A stretch of DNA of 64,000 nucleotides from Smittia aterrima (GCA_033063855.1 CP093829.1:4722243-4786242), one strand, 5' to 3'; counted from the first letter of the stretch, positions 37,710 through 47,629 are shown. Numbers and translations: made by a program. Notes: generated by a model not told the origin, from the sequence alone.

Positions 37710-38384
37710 ATGATCATTTTTAAAGCTTTTCCTTTGGTTATTTTAGTTGCAGCAATTTATTGCTCAAAACAAGTGACCAAGGATTTTATGAACTTTTACA
37801 TGAAAGGTATGCGATGCAATGGCTCGGACAAATACTTTCATCAAAACTATTCGTGCTTCGCCAAATCTTTCAACCGATCGTTCTCAGGATATAACGTAAT
37901 AGCCACCGCCAAAATGCCTATACATAAAATCTTCGTAAGTAAGGCTCTTCTTAGAAATAATTTTATTTTGGTCAATTTTTAGACAAGTGTTGAACTTTGC
38001 TTCAAATACGGAACGATTTATCGCGACGTTATACGCATTCCAAAATTTGATTTATGCAAACTTTTGGATGAAAACGACTTAAGTAACAAATTAATAGGAA
38101 CAGCAATTAATCTTCTCAACGACACTGCTCCAGGCACATTACACAAGTGTCCTTACACTGTAAGTTCATGTGAATTTGTAATATAATCAACTAATCAATG
38201 AAAAAATGTTTTTCAGTTCGTCAACATAAGAAATGCTAAAATCAACGCAAATGCATTGACTTCGATTTTTCCAACTGGCGACTACAAACTCATTTTACGT
38301 GCTTCGGACGAAGAAGATCAGTTAATTTTTTCAGGATTCGTATTTTTTTCTGTGGAGTCATCCGAACGAAATACTTTTGGATAA
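37710..38384 (+). CDS. DUF1091/DM8-family secreted protein, three exons
   Basis: Tandem duplicate of the preceding gene. Exons 37710-37934, 37983-38159 and 38217-38384 give 189 residues with identical intron phases, GTAAGT donors and TTAG/TTCAG acceptors. It keeps the signal peptide, MRCNGSDKY, KSFNRSFSGYNVIA, CKLLDEND, HKCPYT and PTGDYKLILR blocks, and has one extra residue before the second cysteine (QNYSC), so only one of the paired cysteines remains. The start was chosen at the second of two adjacent ATGs to match the neighbour. Function is unknown beyond family membership; a secreted binding protein is likely. Confidence 0.85.
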
Positions 38385-38484
38385 ATTTTTTTTTCAACAA
38401 TAAAATTAACAAAAAACAATTGAAACTTTTAGATCGGATGTCATTAAATTATTAACATCATGTTTTCGAACCCACACTGTATAA

Positions 38485-38643
38485 CCTTACACTTGGAGTT
38501 TAAACAATTCTAATGCTGATAAAATCATTTATCGAAATTTAAATCCTTCTGGCAATTACATCGTTATTTATTGGATAAAAGATCATAAAGATAAAAAATT
38601 TGTTTCAGAAAATATAATCACTCCGTCCTACACAAATTTTTAA
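38485..38643 (+). pseudogene. Relic of a third DUF1091 gene (last exon)
   Basis: In one frame, 38512-38643 reads 43 residues containing NLNPSGNYIVIYWIKD and then a stop. This lines up with the PTGEYKFIIRLND...VIFT C-terminal exon of the two intact neighbours. The three residues at 38485-38493 read PYT, like the end of exon 2 (HKCPYT), and a TAA lies just before them. No first exon or signal peptide is present, so this is a decayed third copy. Confidence 0.6.
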
Positions 38644-38799
38644 AAAAGTGTGTGCGTGTGAAAACACGATAACTCTCGAACGTAAAAAAAATCTGTTCAA
38701 AAGTTCAAAACAAATAAACAGTAATCAATTTGAAATTTTGAAATAAAGAATAATTTAAATATCAAAAAGAAATCAATATTGTCATTCGAACGATTTTGA

Positions 38800-39151
38800 A
38801 ATGTGTATTGGAGCACGTAAATCTCTTACGTCGTCATTGCCGACTCGTCAATGATGGCAAAATTTATCTGAAGTTATGGTCTCGTCGTATTCCTAAAACT
38901 AATTTTGTAGACGATAACGAAAAAGATTAAATAACGAATAAGCTTTTTTTTTTTGGTAAGTGACGATTCTCAAGAGTTTTAGCTGAATGAGCTGATAATT
39001 CTTTCTATGCAAAAAGATAAAACTATGTCGACAAGTTTGATAACAAACAATAAATGTCTTTAGTAAAGTGATTAAACTCAATCAGAAAAGAACTAAATAA
39101 AATTTGTTCTCTAAGAGATTTTAATTAAAGTTTTTAATCGACACCTTAAGG
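38800..39151 (+). promoter_or_regulatory. Upstream cassette of LRR gene at 39152
   Basis: TTACGTCGTCATTGCCGAC at about 38827, GATAA sites near 38992, 39015 and 39039, initiator-like TTAGTA at 39060-39065 (A at 39062). The conserved AGAAGT 31 bases downstream reads AGAACT, so a GT donor is missing here although AG still precedes the ATG. If the 5' intron is real in other copies, this copy cannot use that donor. Confidence 0.5.
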
Positions 39152-40621
39152 ATGCTAAATCGAGTGATTCCAATTGTTTTTTGTATCCTTGCTGTTGCGA
39201 ATTGCTTGGAAGCCGCGACTTGTGTTTATATAGAAACAAATTTTGGATACTCTTGTGATCTATTTACTGAAACATTTTTGACTGAAGAACTTGAGCTAAC
39301 AATCAACGGAACTCACTTGGACGGAAAGGATGACTCAGATGTTGTATATTTGAATGCGAGGTTTTCTCAGATTGAAACATTTCCGAATGAAATTTTTTGG
39401 AAATTCGACAATTTGAGATACGCGTATTTGGTCAAAGTAGAAATGAAAACTTTGTCGACACAATCGCTAGAAAATTGTCAAAGCCTAACGGCACTTGACT
39501 TAAGCCAGAACGAGCTTTCCACGATTCCATCGAAAGTCTTTCAAAACTGTAATCAACTTCAAAGATTAGATTTGTCGTGGAATAATTTATCAACGGTTGG
39601 AAGTGATATATTCTTCGGGCTGATAAATTTGAGGAATCTGAACTTGAGATTAAACCAAATCTCGTTCCTCGACTCAATGGCGTTTGATGAAATGCTTTCG
39701 TTAGATGTTCTCGACATTGGCTGGAACCCTTTGCAGCAAATCAACTCGAGATGGGTTCAAAACCTGAAGAACTTAACTATCTTCGGAGCTACTCAAATCC
39801 AACTGATGTCAATCAATGCTTTTACATTTAAAGAAGCTCCAAATCTCAAATCAATTGATTTGAGTTATAACTCGTTGACATCAATTCCTGAAAATATTTT
39901 TTCAGGCTTGAAAAAACTAAATTACGTTTCGTTATCTTCGAACAGAATAACTCAAATTCATCCAAAAGCTTTCGAAGGCTGCGATAATCTTTCTCACTTA
40001 GGGATTGCGTCGAACATGATCACGAGAATCGAAGCTGGAACGTTTGATAATCTGAAGGAGTTTTCTGTCTTGTACGCCGACCTAAATGAAATAAATTCTA
40101 TCGATCGAGAGACTTTCAAAGATAACGAGAAATTGGAGATTTTGTACTTAGCTGTTAACAATTTGACTTCAATTGATTTCTTGAGGAATGAAGCTTTGAG
40201 TAATCTCACAGAAGTTTACTTTGCATCAAACAAAATCAAAAATATTCCAGCGCAGACTTTAAAGTATTTAACGAGTCTTCGTATTTTGGACCTCAGCTAT
40301 AATCAAATCGAACATCTTCAACACTTTGGAAATTTGTCAAATCTTGAAAGGTTGGACATCAGTAACAATCAGATCGAAAGCATCGATGACGATTTCTTCG
40401 ATGGACTTCAAAGTATTGTATCAGTCAATGCGAGAGTAAATGTTTGTGTTAACACAGTTGCTTTGGTTCAGGATTATTTGGAATTTTTCAAAAATTGCTT
40501 CGGTCGTACAACTCTGGTAACAGAGACATCACCCACGTCAACATTATCAACAACTGCATCTGCTTCCCGTTTGTATGCTCAATATTTCCTTATCATTTCT
40601 TTCCTCCAATTTCTAAGATAA
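39152..40621 (+). CDS. GPI-anchored type LRR protein, mosaic of two neighbours
   Basis: Product of 489 residues with signal peptide, two-cysteine N-cap (here CDLFTETFLTEE, slightly diverged), about 14 LRRs, C-cap NVCVN...KNC, a Thr/Ser stalk and the hydrophobic tail YFLIISFLQFLR. Up to about residue 305 it follows the gene at 34608 nearly residue for residue. From LKEFSVL onward it follows the gene at 30680 instead, sharing NIPAQTL, LTSLRIL, IEHLQHFGNLS and FDGLQSIVSV. This switch (around 40060) indicates gene conversion or unequal exchange. Unlike 30680 it keeps the anchor tail. AATAAA lies about 30 bases after the stop. Confidence 0.92.
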   Translation: MLNRVIPIVFCILAVANCLEAATCVYIETNFGYSCDLFTETFLTEELELTINGTHLDGKDDSDVVYLNARFSQIETFPNEIFWKFDNLRYAYLVKVEMKTLSTQSLENCQSLTALDLSQNELSTIPSKVFQNCNQLQRLDLSWNNLSTVGSDIFFGLINLRNLNLRLNQISFLDSMAFDEMLSLDVLDIGWNPLQQINSRWVQNLKNLTIFGATQIQLMSINAFTFKEAPNLKSIDLSYNSLTSIPENIFSGLKKLNYVSLSSNRITQIHPKAFEGCDNLSHLGIASNMITRIEAGTFDNLKEFSVLYADLNEINSIDRETFKDNEKLEILYLAVNNLTSIDFLRNEALSNLTEVYFASNKIKNIPAQTLKYLTSLRILDLSYNQIEHLQHFGNLSNLERLDISNNQIESIDDDFFDGLQSIVSVNARVNVCVNTVALVQDYLEFFKNCFGRTTLVTETSPTSTLSTTASASRLYAQYFLIISFLQFLR

Positions 40622-40794
40622 TAATAATTTATTTAAGAATATTTAAGAAATAAAAGTGAAATGAAGAATGATTAAATAACAACAAGATAATTTACTAAAT
40701 TATTCGTCAAAATAAATTGTAATTTACATTAAAATTCATTTCGGTTGAATAAATTCACAGAAGGAGAAGTTTACTCAGCAAACCGTTTTAAAAT

Positions 40795-41247
40795 GTGTAT
40801 CGGCGCTCGTAAGTCTCATACGCCGTGAACGACGCTAATTGCAAAATTTATTTGGCAAACGATAACGATGAAGATTAAATTATCATAGTTAACAATAAAA
40901 CTAGATAAGCCAAGTATGTTTGTCCTCAATCCCCTTACCATTTGGTCCTACTTCAACAAGACAAAAAAAATCGCATGATACAAATGAAGAAAAGCCTTCT
41001 TAGTTTGGCCAATCTATTTATATTGTTATCTATGAAATTACCAGGAAGCTTTATTGTGGTAGGTAACTCGAGAGCTTAAACTGAATGAGCTGATAATGCT
41101 TTCTACGAAAAAGATAAAATTTGTAAACAACTTTGATAACGACCAATAAATTTCTTAGTAAATTGATTAAACTCAATCGGCAAAGAAGTAAATTTAATTC
41201 GTTCTCTAAGAATTTGGAAATTAAAGATTTAAACCAACATTTCGAGG
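40795..41247 (+). promoter_or_regulatory. Upstream cassette of fused LRR gene
   Basis: GATAA sites near 41092, 41112 and 41134, initiator-like TTAGTA at 41155-41160 (A at 41157), leader to GT at 41188 and a candidate 59-base intron ending in TTCGAG at 41246. Relative to other copies about 160 bases (about 40880-41040) of unrelated sequence are inserted in the distal half. Confidence 0.5.
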
Positions 41248-44013
41248 ATGTTACGTCGAGTGATTCCAATTGTTATTTGTAGCTTTGCATTGGTGAATTG
41301 CTTGGAGGCAGCGACTTGTGTTTATACAGAAAAGAATTTTGGATATTCCTGTAATCCCTTCACTGGATCTCTTTTGATTGGAGAGCTTGAACTTACAATC
41401 AACGGAACTCACTTGGAAGGAAAGGATGACTCAGACGTTTTCCATTTGAAAGCAAGATCATCTAAGATTGAGACATTTCCGAGTGAAATTTTACGGAAAT
41501 TCGACAATTTGAGATTGTTGTATTTGGTCAAAGTGGGAATGAAAACTTTGCCGCCGCAATCATTAGAAAATTGTCAAAGTCTGACAAACCTTGACTTAAA
41601 AAGGAACGAACTTTCATCGATTCCACCAAAAGTTTTTAAAAACTGTAATCAACTCGAGCGCTTAACCTTATCATGGAATTCGTTATCAATTATCGACAGC
41701 GATTCATTCGCCGGGTTGAGCAATTTGAAGGATTTGAATTTAAAAGCAAACCTTATTTCGTTTCTTGATTCAACGACTATCGATGAGATGGATTCGTTGG
41801 AATTTCTGGACATTAGCGACAATTATTTGGAACGAATTAACTCGAGATGGTTCCAAAATTTGAAGAACCTATTTCAACTAAATGCAATTCGAGTTCAACT
41901 GACATCGATCGAAGCATTTACATTTAGTGAAGCCGAAAGTCTCGAATTAATTGATCTAAGTTCTAATTTGTTGTCTTCGATTCCTCAAAATACTTTTTCT
42001 GACCTAAAACAATTAAGTTTGTTAAGCTTATCTCGGAATAAAATAACTGAAATTCATCCAAAAGCTTTCGAGGGCTGCGAGAATTTATTCCAGTTGAATT
42101 TGACAATGAATAATCTAACGAAACTCGAAGCCGGAACATTTGATTATTTAAAGGAGCTAACCATCTTGTACGCCGACAACAATCAGATATCTTCCATCGA
42201 TCGAGAGACTTTCAAAAACAACGAGAAGTTGAATATCTTGGATTTACACTACAACGAATTGACTTCGATTGATTTTTTAAGGAACGAAGCTTTAAGTATT
42301 CTCTCTGAGGTCTATCTCGCATCAAACAAAATCAAAATCATTCCGCGAAATACTTTAGAGTTTTTACCAAATCTCAGTATTTTGGACCTCAGTAACAATC
42401 AAATCCTGCATCTTCACACTTTGGGAAAGTTTCCGTTATTAGATTTCCTGCACATCGGCAACAATCAGATCGAGAGAATCGACGATGATTTCTTCAATGA
42501 ACTTCAAAAAGGTTTATTTGTCGATGCGAAAAATAACATTTGTATCAACGACACCTTGAGCTTTGATACTCTGGAGCCATTCGATGTTGGCCAAGGTCTA
42601 GCAACATCTATAACTTCAGCAAAAACTGCATCTGATTTATTGAATTGCTTGGAGACAGCAACTTGTCTTTATAAAGAAGACTTCATATACGATTACTCGT
42701 GTGATCCATTTACTGGAACTTTCTCGATTGGACAAACTAAACTGAGAATCAATGGACATCACTTGGATGGAAAGAGCGACTCAGACGTTCTCTATGTCAA
42801 TGCAGAGTCCTCGAAGTTTGAGACATTTCCAAATGCAATTTTACGGAAGTTTAAAAATTTGGAGCGTCTCATTTTGTCTCAAGTGGGAATGAAAACTTTA
42901 CCGACGCTAGAAAATTGTCAAAGTCTGATGGAACTTGACTTAAGCATGAACGAGATTTCCGTGATTCCTTCGAAAGCCTTTCAAAACTGCAGTAAACTTG
43001 AAATATTATATTTGGATTCAAATTCGTTATCAACGCTCGAAATTGATTCATTCCCCGGACTGGAAAAATTGAAAATAGTTCATTTGAGAGCAAATGAAAT
43101 TTCATTTCTGGCTCCGACATCATTTGATGAGGTGAGCTCATTGGGTCCTCTACACATTGGAGACAATCCCTTGAAACAAATCAACTCGAATTGGATCCAA
43201 AATCTAAATAACTTCATTACGATTGGAGCTGACAAAACACAACTGACATCGATCTACGCATTCAAATTGAGTGAGACTCAAAATCTCTTTTATATTCTTT
43301 TAAACAAAAATTTGCTCACTTCGATTCCTGGAAATATTTTTTCTGATTACAAAAATTTACGAAAGTTGTCTGTCTTTTCAAACGAAATCACCGAAATTCC
43401 TGCAAACGCTTTCGAGGGCTACGAGAATCTTGCAGCTTTAGATGTGTCATCAAATAAGATCTCGAGAATCGAAGCAGGAACGTTCGACAACTTAAAGGAG
43501 CTTTCTCAATTTTGGGCTGAGGACAACCAAATAACTTCCATCGATCGAGAGACTTTCAAAGACAACGAAATGCTGTCTTCCATAAGATTATCTCACAACA
43601 ACTTGACATCGATTGATTTCTTGAGAGTTGAATCTTTAACATATCTAGAGACTTTAGAGCTAGACTCAAACGACATCCAAAGTATTACACCGCAAGATTT
43701 CGAGTTTTTAATTCATCTCACGCGTTTAGACATGAACTCCAACAAGATCAAAAGCATTCCATCGACCACTTTTGAGGTTTCTACAAATCTCAAGAGTTTA
43801 AATTTCAGCTTTAATCAAATTGAGCAGCTTCACAAGTTAGAAAGTTTACTGAGCTTAGAAATATTGAACATCAGAGGAAATCTGATCGAGAGGGTCGATG
43901 ACGATTTCTTCGACGGATTGAAAAAGAGTTTAGAAGTCGATGCAAGAGAAAATATTTGTATCAACACCGTCGTGGAAGATCTAAGCAGTTTGGAGCCATT
44001 TGAAGCTTGCTAA
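41248..44013 (+). CDS. Tandem-ectodomain LRR protein (two genes fused in frame)
   Basis: Product of 921 residues, almost twice the family length. Residues 1-465 are a normal unit: signal peptide, N-cap, about 14 LRRs, partial C-cap. At about 42635-42660 the Thr/Ser stalk (KTASDL) runs directly into LNCLETATC, the tail of a second signal peptide plus N-cap, and a second set of about 15 LRRs follows to residue 921. The anchor, 3' end, spacer, promoter and start of the second gene have been deleted in frame. Unit one has lost its last C-cap cysteine (FDVGQG for FDVCQG). Unit two ends at FEAC because paralogous CAA is TAA here (44011-44013), removing stalk and anchor, so the product is probably secreted. 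Unit two is closest to the gene at 32608. AATAAA follows at about 44049. Confidence 0.9.
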   Translation: MLRRVIPIVICSFALVNCLEAATCVYTEKNFGYSCNPFTGSLLIGELELTINGTHLEGKDDSDVFHLKARSSKIETFPSEILRKFDNLRLLYLVKVGMKTLPPQSLENCQSLTNLDLKRNELSSIPPKVFKNCNQLERLTLSWNSLSIIDSDSFAGLSNLKDLNLKANLISFLDSTTIDEMDSLEFLDISDNYLERINSRWFQNLKNLFQLNAIRVQLTSIEAFTFSEAESLELIDLSSNLLSSIPQNTFSDLKQLSLLSLSRNKITEIHPKAFEGCENLFQLNLTMNNLTKLEAGTFDYLKELTILYADNNQISSIDRETFKNNEKLNILDLHYNELTSIDFLRNEALSILSEVYLASNKIKIIPRNTLEFLPNLSILDLSNNQILHLHTLGKFPLLDFLHIGNNQIERIDDDFFNELQKGLFVDAKNNICINDTLSFDTLEPFDVGQGLATSITSAKTASDLLNCLETATCLYKEDFIYDYSCDPFTGTFSIGQTKLRINGHHLDGKSDSDVLYVNAESSKFETFPNAILRKFKNLERLILSQVGMKTLPTLENCQSLMELDLSMNEISVIPSKAFQNCSKLEILYLDSNSLSTLEIDSFPGLEKLKIVHLRANEISFLAPTSFDEVSSLGPLHIGDNPLKQINSNWIQNLNNFITIGADKTQLTSIYAFKLSETQNLFYILLNKNLLTSIPGNIFSDYKNLRKLSVFSNEITEIPANAFEGYENLAALDVSSNKISRIEAGTFDNLKELSQFWAEDNQITSIDRETFKDNEMLSSIRLSHNNLTSIDFLRVESLTYLETLELDSNDIQSITPQDFEFLIHLTRLDMNSNKIKSIPSTTFEVSTNLKSLNFSFNQIEQLHKLESLLSLEILNIRGNLIERVDDDFFDGLKKSLEVDARENICINTVVEDLSSLEPFEAC

Positions 44014-44291
44014 GGCCGACCAACTACTCTTTATAAACTTATCTAACGAAATAAAGTTCAGTTATATTTTAGCTTCATCGGAAATAACTTAAGTTTTTAC
44101 TCTATCACCATCGTCTAAAGTTCTCCGCGAACTTTGAATAAATTATCTCCTCAGATTTCTCTGAAAACCCAAAGAAGCTCCAATTGAATATTTCCAAGAA
44201 AAATCTCAGTTAACTTATCAAACTCGTTCTGACAAAAAGTAAAGTTTTTCTTTTTCGTAATTCTCCAAATAATTTTTATTTATTTTCTAGG
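44014..44291 (+). promoter_or_regulatory. Short diverged upstream cassette
   Basis: Only 278 bases separate this gene from the previous stop. Initiator-like TCAGTT at 44206-44211 (A at 44208) again lies 31 bases before a GT (44239), and a candidate 52-base intron ends in TTTTCTAG at 44290. One GATAA on the minus strand lies at about 44215. The distal ACGTCGTC block seen elsewhere was not found. Confidence 0.4.
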
Positions 44292-45755
44292 ATGGTAAAG
44301 CGAATAATTTCAATTGTTTTTTGTGTCCTTGCTGTGGTTAATTGCTTGGAGGCAGCGACTTGTGATTTTAAAGACACGATCTCAGGATACTCTTGTTACT
44401 TCACCGGAACTTTTCTCTCGAGACTACAGGAATTGACAATCAGTGGAACTCACTTGAAAGAGAAAAGCGACTCAGACGTTCTCTATTTGGCTGCTGCACC
44501 TTCTTCTCGGATTGCAATATTTCCAAATGAAATTTTATGGAAATTCGGAAACTTGAAATTTCTTTATTTGGATAATGTGGAAATGGAAACTTTGCAGCTA
44601 TTAGAGAACTGTCGAAGTCTGGTGGAGGTTGACTTAAGACGGAATAAACTTTTAACGATTCCATCGAAAGTCTTTCAAGTCTGTAATCAAATAGAAAAAT
44701 TAAACTTGGCGTGGAATTCGTTATCAAAGATCGACAGTGAATCATTTTCCGGACTGAGAAATTTGAAGGATCTGAGCTTGAGATCAAACCAAATTTCAAT
44801 TCTGGATCCTTTAATGTTTGACGAGATGCTGAAGTTGGAAGTGCTGGATATCGGAGAGAACCCCTTAAAGCAAATGAAATCGAGGTTGCTTCCAAATCTG
44901 AAGAATTTAATTCAATTGAAAGCAAATCAAGTCCAATTGAAATCAATCGATGCATTTACATTCAGTGGAGCTCGAAGTCTTGGATTTATTGATTTAAGCT
45001 TTAACTCGCTGACTTCGATTCCTAAAAATGCGTTTTCTGGATTAAAAAGTTTAACCTCGTTGAGTTTTGAGAAAAATGAAATTTCGGAAATTCATCCAAA
45101 AGCTTTCGAGGGCTGCGTGAGTCTATCTCAACTACATTTGACATCGAATAATCTCACGACAATCAAAGCGGGAACATTTCAAAATTTAACGAAGTTAACT
45201 ATTTTAAACGCCGACAACAATCAAATAAGTTCCATCGATCAAGAGACTTTCAAAGACAACGAGAAATTGGCGATCTTGAATTTACACTATAACAACTTGA
45301 CTTCGATTGATTTCTTGAGGACTGGAGCTTTAAGTAATCTCGAAACTGTTTATCTATCGTCAAACAAAATCAAAGACATTTCATCGAGAACGTTTGAGTT
45401 TTCCACAAGTCTTCGTATTTTGGACCTCAGCTTTAATCAAATCGAACATCTTCACACATTAGGAACTTTGCCAAAACTTGAAAAGTTACACATCAACAAT
45501 AATCAGATTGAAAGAATCGATGGCGATTTCTTCGTTGGACTCCAAAAACACGTAAAAGTTTATGCTGCCGAAAATATTTGCATCAACACGGACGTGACAA
45601 ATCTAAATAATTTAGAACCATTTAATGCTTGCCAGGTCCCAAGGCCAATGACAAGGTCAATATCAATAACGACAACTTCATCTGCATCCAGTTTGACTGT
45701 AAAATATTTTCTCGTCTTTGCAAGCCTTCTTCAAGTTCTAAGAAGTTTAATGTGA
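44292..45755 (+). CDS. GPI-anchored type leucine-rich repeat protein
   Basis: Product of 487 residues. Signal peptide to LEAA, N-cap ATCDF...YSCYF (the CYFTG type rather than CDPFTG), about 14 LRRs, C-cap NICIN...FNAC, a short stalk (SISITTTSSASS) and a hydrophobic tail ending RSLM. Compared with most copies the repeat after the N-cap is richer in charged residues (EVDLRRNKL) and the fifth repeat reads MKSRLLPNL instead of the near-invariant INSRWFQNL. Uninterrupted coding region; AATAAA about 65 bases after the stop. Predicted surface display and ligand binding; ligand unknown. Confidence 0.92.
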   Translation: MVKRIISIVFCVLAVVNCLEAATCDFKDTISGYSCYFTGTFLSRLQELTISGTHLKEKSDSDVLYLAAAPSSRIAIFPNEILWKFGNLKFLYLDNVEMETLQLLENCRSLVEVDLRRNKLLTIPSKVFQVCNQIEKLNLAWNSLSKIDSESFSGLRNLKDLSLRSNQISILDPLMFDEMLKLEVLDIGENPLKQMKSRLLPNLKNLIQLKANQVQLKSIDAFTFSGARSLGFIDLSFNSLTSIPKNAFSGLKSLTSLSFEKNEISEIHPKAFEGCVSLSQLHLTSNNLTTIKAGTFQNLTKLTILNADNNQISSIDQETFKDNEKLAILNLHYNNLTSIDFLRTGALSNLETVYLSSNKIKDISSRTFEFSTSLRILDLSFNQIEHLHTLGTLPKLEKLHINNNQIERIDGDFFVGLQKHVKVYAAENICINTDVTNLNNLEPFNACQVPRPMTRSISITTTSSASSLTVKYFLVFASLLQVLRSLM

Positions 45756-45889
45756 TCGCGAGTAAGCAAAAATTATTATTTTGTGAACTAAGTTGAAGTC
45801 TCTGACATTTCAAAGAGTTAAAAATAAAAGATTTATTTTAAAATTCAGAAAATTAATTTTCCAAAAATTTAAACGGAGCGCTCTTTGTA

Positions 45890-46174
45890 AATGTGAATTG
45901 GAGCACGTAGATCTGTTACGTCGTCCAACCAATTGAAAATACGTCAAATACAATTTTGCGGACGATAACGATTCCGATTAAATGTCGAATAACCTTTTTG
46001 TGTTAGCTTCAAGGGCTTCAAATGAATGAGCTGATAATTCTATTTCAGATAAAAGATAAAAATGTTTTTAAAACTTGAAAGCGAACAATGATTTCTTTAG
46101 TAAATTGATTGAACTCAATCAGAAAAGAAGTTATATTGAAATTAACAGGAAAAAAATTCCTTGATATTTCTAGG
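45890..46174 (+). promoter_or_regulatory. Upstream cassette of LRR gene at 46175
   Basis: TTACGTCGTCC at about 45916, GATAA/AGATAA sites near 46030 and 46054, initiator-like TTAGTA at 46097-46102 (A at 46099), leader to GT at 46130 and AG at 46173. The donor here (GTTATA) is weak and the candidate intron only 44 bases, so use of the intron is doubtful in this copy. The leader also contains an in-frame ATG at 46109. Confidence 0.45.
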
Positions 46175-47629
46175 ATGTTCCACCGAGTGATTCTTACTGT
46201 GATTTGTGGCCTTGCTGTTGTGAATTGCTTGGAAGCAGCGACTTGTGTTTATACAAATGAAAGCTTCTTAAACAATTATTCTTGTCGCTTCACTGCAACA
46301 TATTTATTTGGACAAAATGAACTGACAATCAGTGGAACTCACTTGGATGGAAAGAACGACTCACACGTTCTCGATTTGACTGCAATTCCAAGTTCCTCTC
46401 AGATTGAAACAATTCCACAAGAAATATTTAGGAAATTCGTAAACTTGAGATACCTTTACTTGAATAATGTGGGAATGAAAATTTTGCCAACGCTGGAAAA
46501 CTGTCAAAGTCTGACTAACCTTGAACTGAACTCAAATGAGCTCTTAACGATATCATTCAAAGTGTTTCAAAACTGTCATCAACTTGAAAGATTAGATTTG
46601 GCTTATAATTCGTTATCAATTATCGACAGTGAGTCATCGTCGTGGCTGAAGTTGAAGGATTTGAATTTAAGGTCAAATCAAATCTCTTTTCTGGATCCAA
46701 CAATTTTTGATGAGATGAGCTCGTTGGATATTCTGAACATTGGAGGCAATCCCTTGAAGCAAATCAACTCGAGATGGTTTCAAAATTTGCAGAAATTAAC
46801 TATGTTCAGTGCTTCGGAAATCCAACTGACGTCGATCGATCCATTTACATTCAGTGGAGCTCCAAATCTCTGGTTTGTTAGTTTAGACTTCAACGAATTA
46901 ACATCGATTTCTGAAAATATGTTTTCTGGCTTAACAAGTTTAAGTTGGTTGACATTGTGGAACAACAAAATTTCGGAAATTCATCCTAAAGCGTTCGAGG
47001 GCTGTGAGAGTCTGTTCCAATTAGATTTGACACGTAACAATCTCACAAAATTCGAAGCCGGAATGTTTGATAATCTTCCAAGGCTAAACACCTTGTACGC
47101 CAACGATAACCAAATAACTTCCATCGACCAAGAGACTTTCAAAGACAACGAGAGGTTAACGACTTTGTCTTTATACACAAACAACTTGACTTCGATCGAT
47201 TTCTTGAGGAATAAAGCTTTAGGTAATCTTACGTTTCTCTACCTCGGCTTAAACGGAATCAAAAACATTCCGCGAAATACTTTGGAGTTTTTAGAAAATC
47301 TACATCTTTTGGACCTCAGCTTCAATCAAATCGAACATCTTCACACTTTGGGATCATTACCAAGCTTAAAAGTATTGAGAATTAGAGGAAATATGATCGA
47401 AAGCATCGATAGCGATTTCTTCGATGGTCTAAAAAAAAGTTTGGAAGTCGATGCGCAAGAAAACATTTGTATCGACACCATCGTGGCAGATCTAAACAGT
47501 TTGGAACCATTCGATGTTTGCCATGGTCGAGCAACACTTGCACCAACAACAACAGCATCTGCTTCTAGTTTTTCAGTAAAATATTTCCTAATCTTTGCAC
47601 TTCTTTTAATTCTAAGTAATTCGATGTAA
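46175..47629 (+). CDS. GPI-anchored type leucine-rich repeat protein
   Basis: Product of 484 residues from the ATG at 46175, which aligns with all paralogues and directly precedes the signal peptide. An in-frame ATG at 46109 would add 22 charged residues in front of it and lies in the leader, so it was not used. N-cap CVYTNE...YSCRF, about 14 LRRs, C-cap NICID...FDVC, stalk TLAPTTTASASS, GPI-type tail SVKYFLIFALLLILSNSM. The third repeat (DSESSSWLKLKDL) is one residue shorter than usual. Its 3' end and flank closely match those of the gene at 51778, marking the left edge of a duplicated block. Confidence 0.92.
   Translation: MFHRVILTVICGLAVVNCLEAATCVYTNESFLNNYSCRFTATYLFGQNELTISGTHLDGKNDSHVLDLTAIPSSSQIETIPQEIFRKFVNLRYLYLNNVGMKILPTLENCQSLTNLELNSNELLTISFKVFQNCHQLERLDLAYNSLSIIDSESSSWLKLKDLNLRSNQISFLDPTIFDEMSSLDILNIGGNPLKQINSRWFQNLQKLTMFSASEIQLTSIDPFTFSGAPNLWFVSLDFNELTSISENMFSGLTSLSWLTLWNNKISEIHPKAFEGCESLFQLDLTRNNLTKFEAGMFDNLPRLNTLYANDNQITSIDQETFKDNERLTTLSLYTNNLTSIDFLRNKALGNLTFLYLGLNGIKNIPRNTLEFLENLHLLDLSFNQIEHLHTLGSLPSLKVLRIRGNMIESIDSDFFDGLKKSLEVDAQENICIDTIVADLNSLEPFDVCHGRATLAPTTTASASSFSVKYFLIFALLLILSNSM

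Noticed and set aside
44440..44955. Minus-strand frame of 171 codons inside an LRR gene
   Set aside because: Complement shadow of the LRR coding sequence; similar shadows lie opposite every copy.
46109..46174. Upstream ATG extending the LRR protein by 22 residues
   Set aside because: Lies in the conserved leader and would bury the signal peptide behind charged residues; all paralogues start at the ATG equivalent to 46175.
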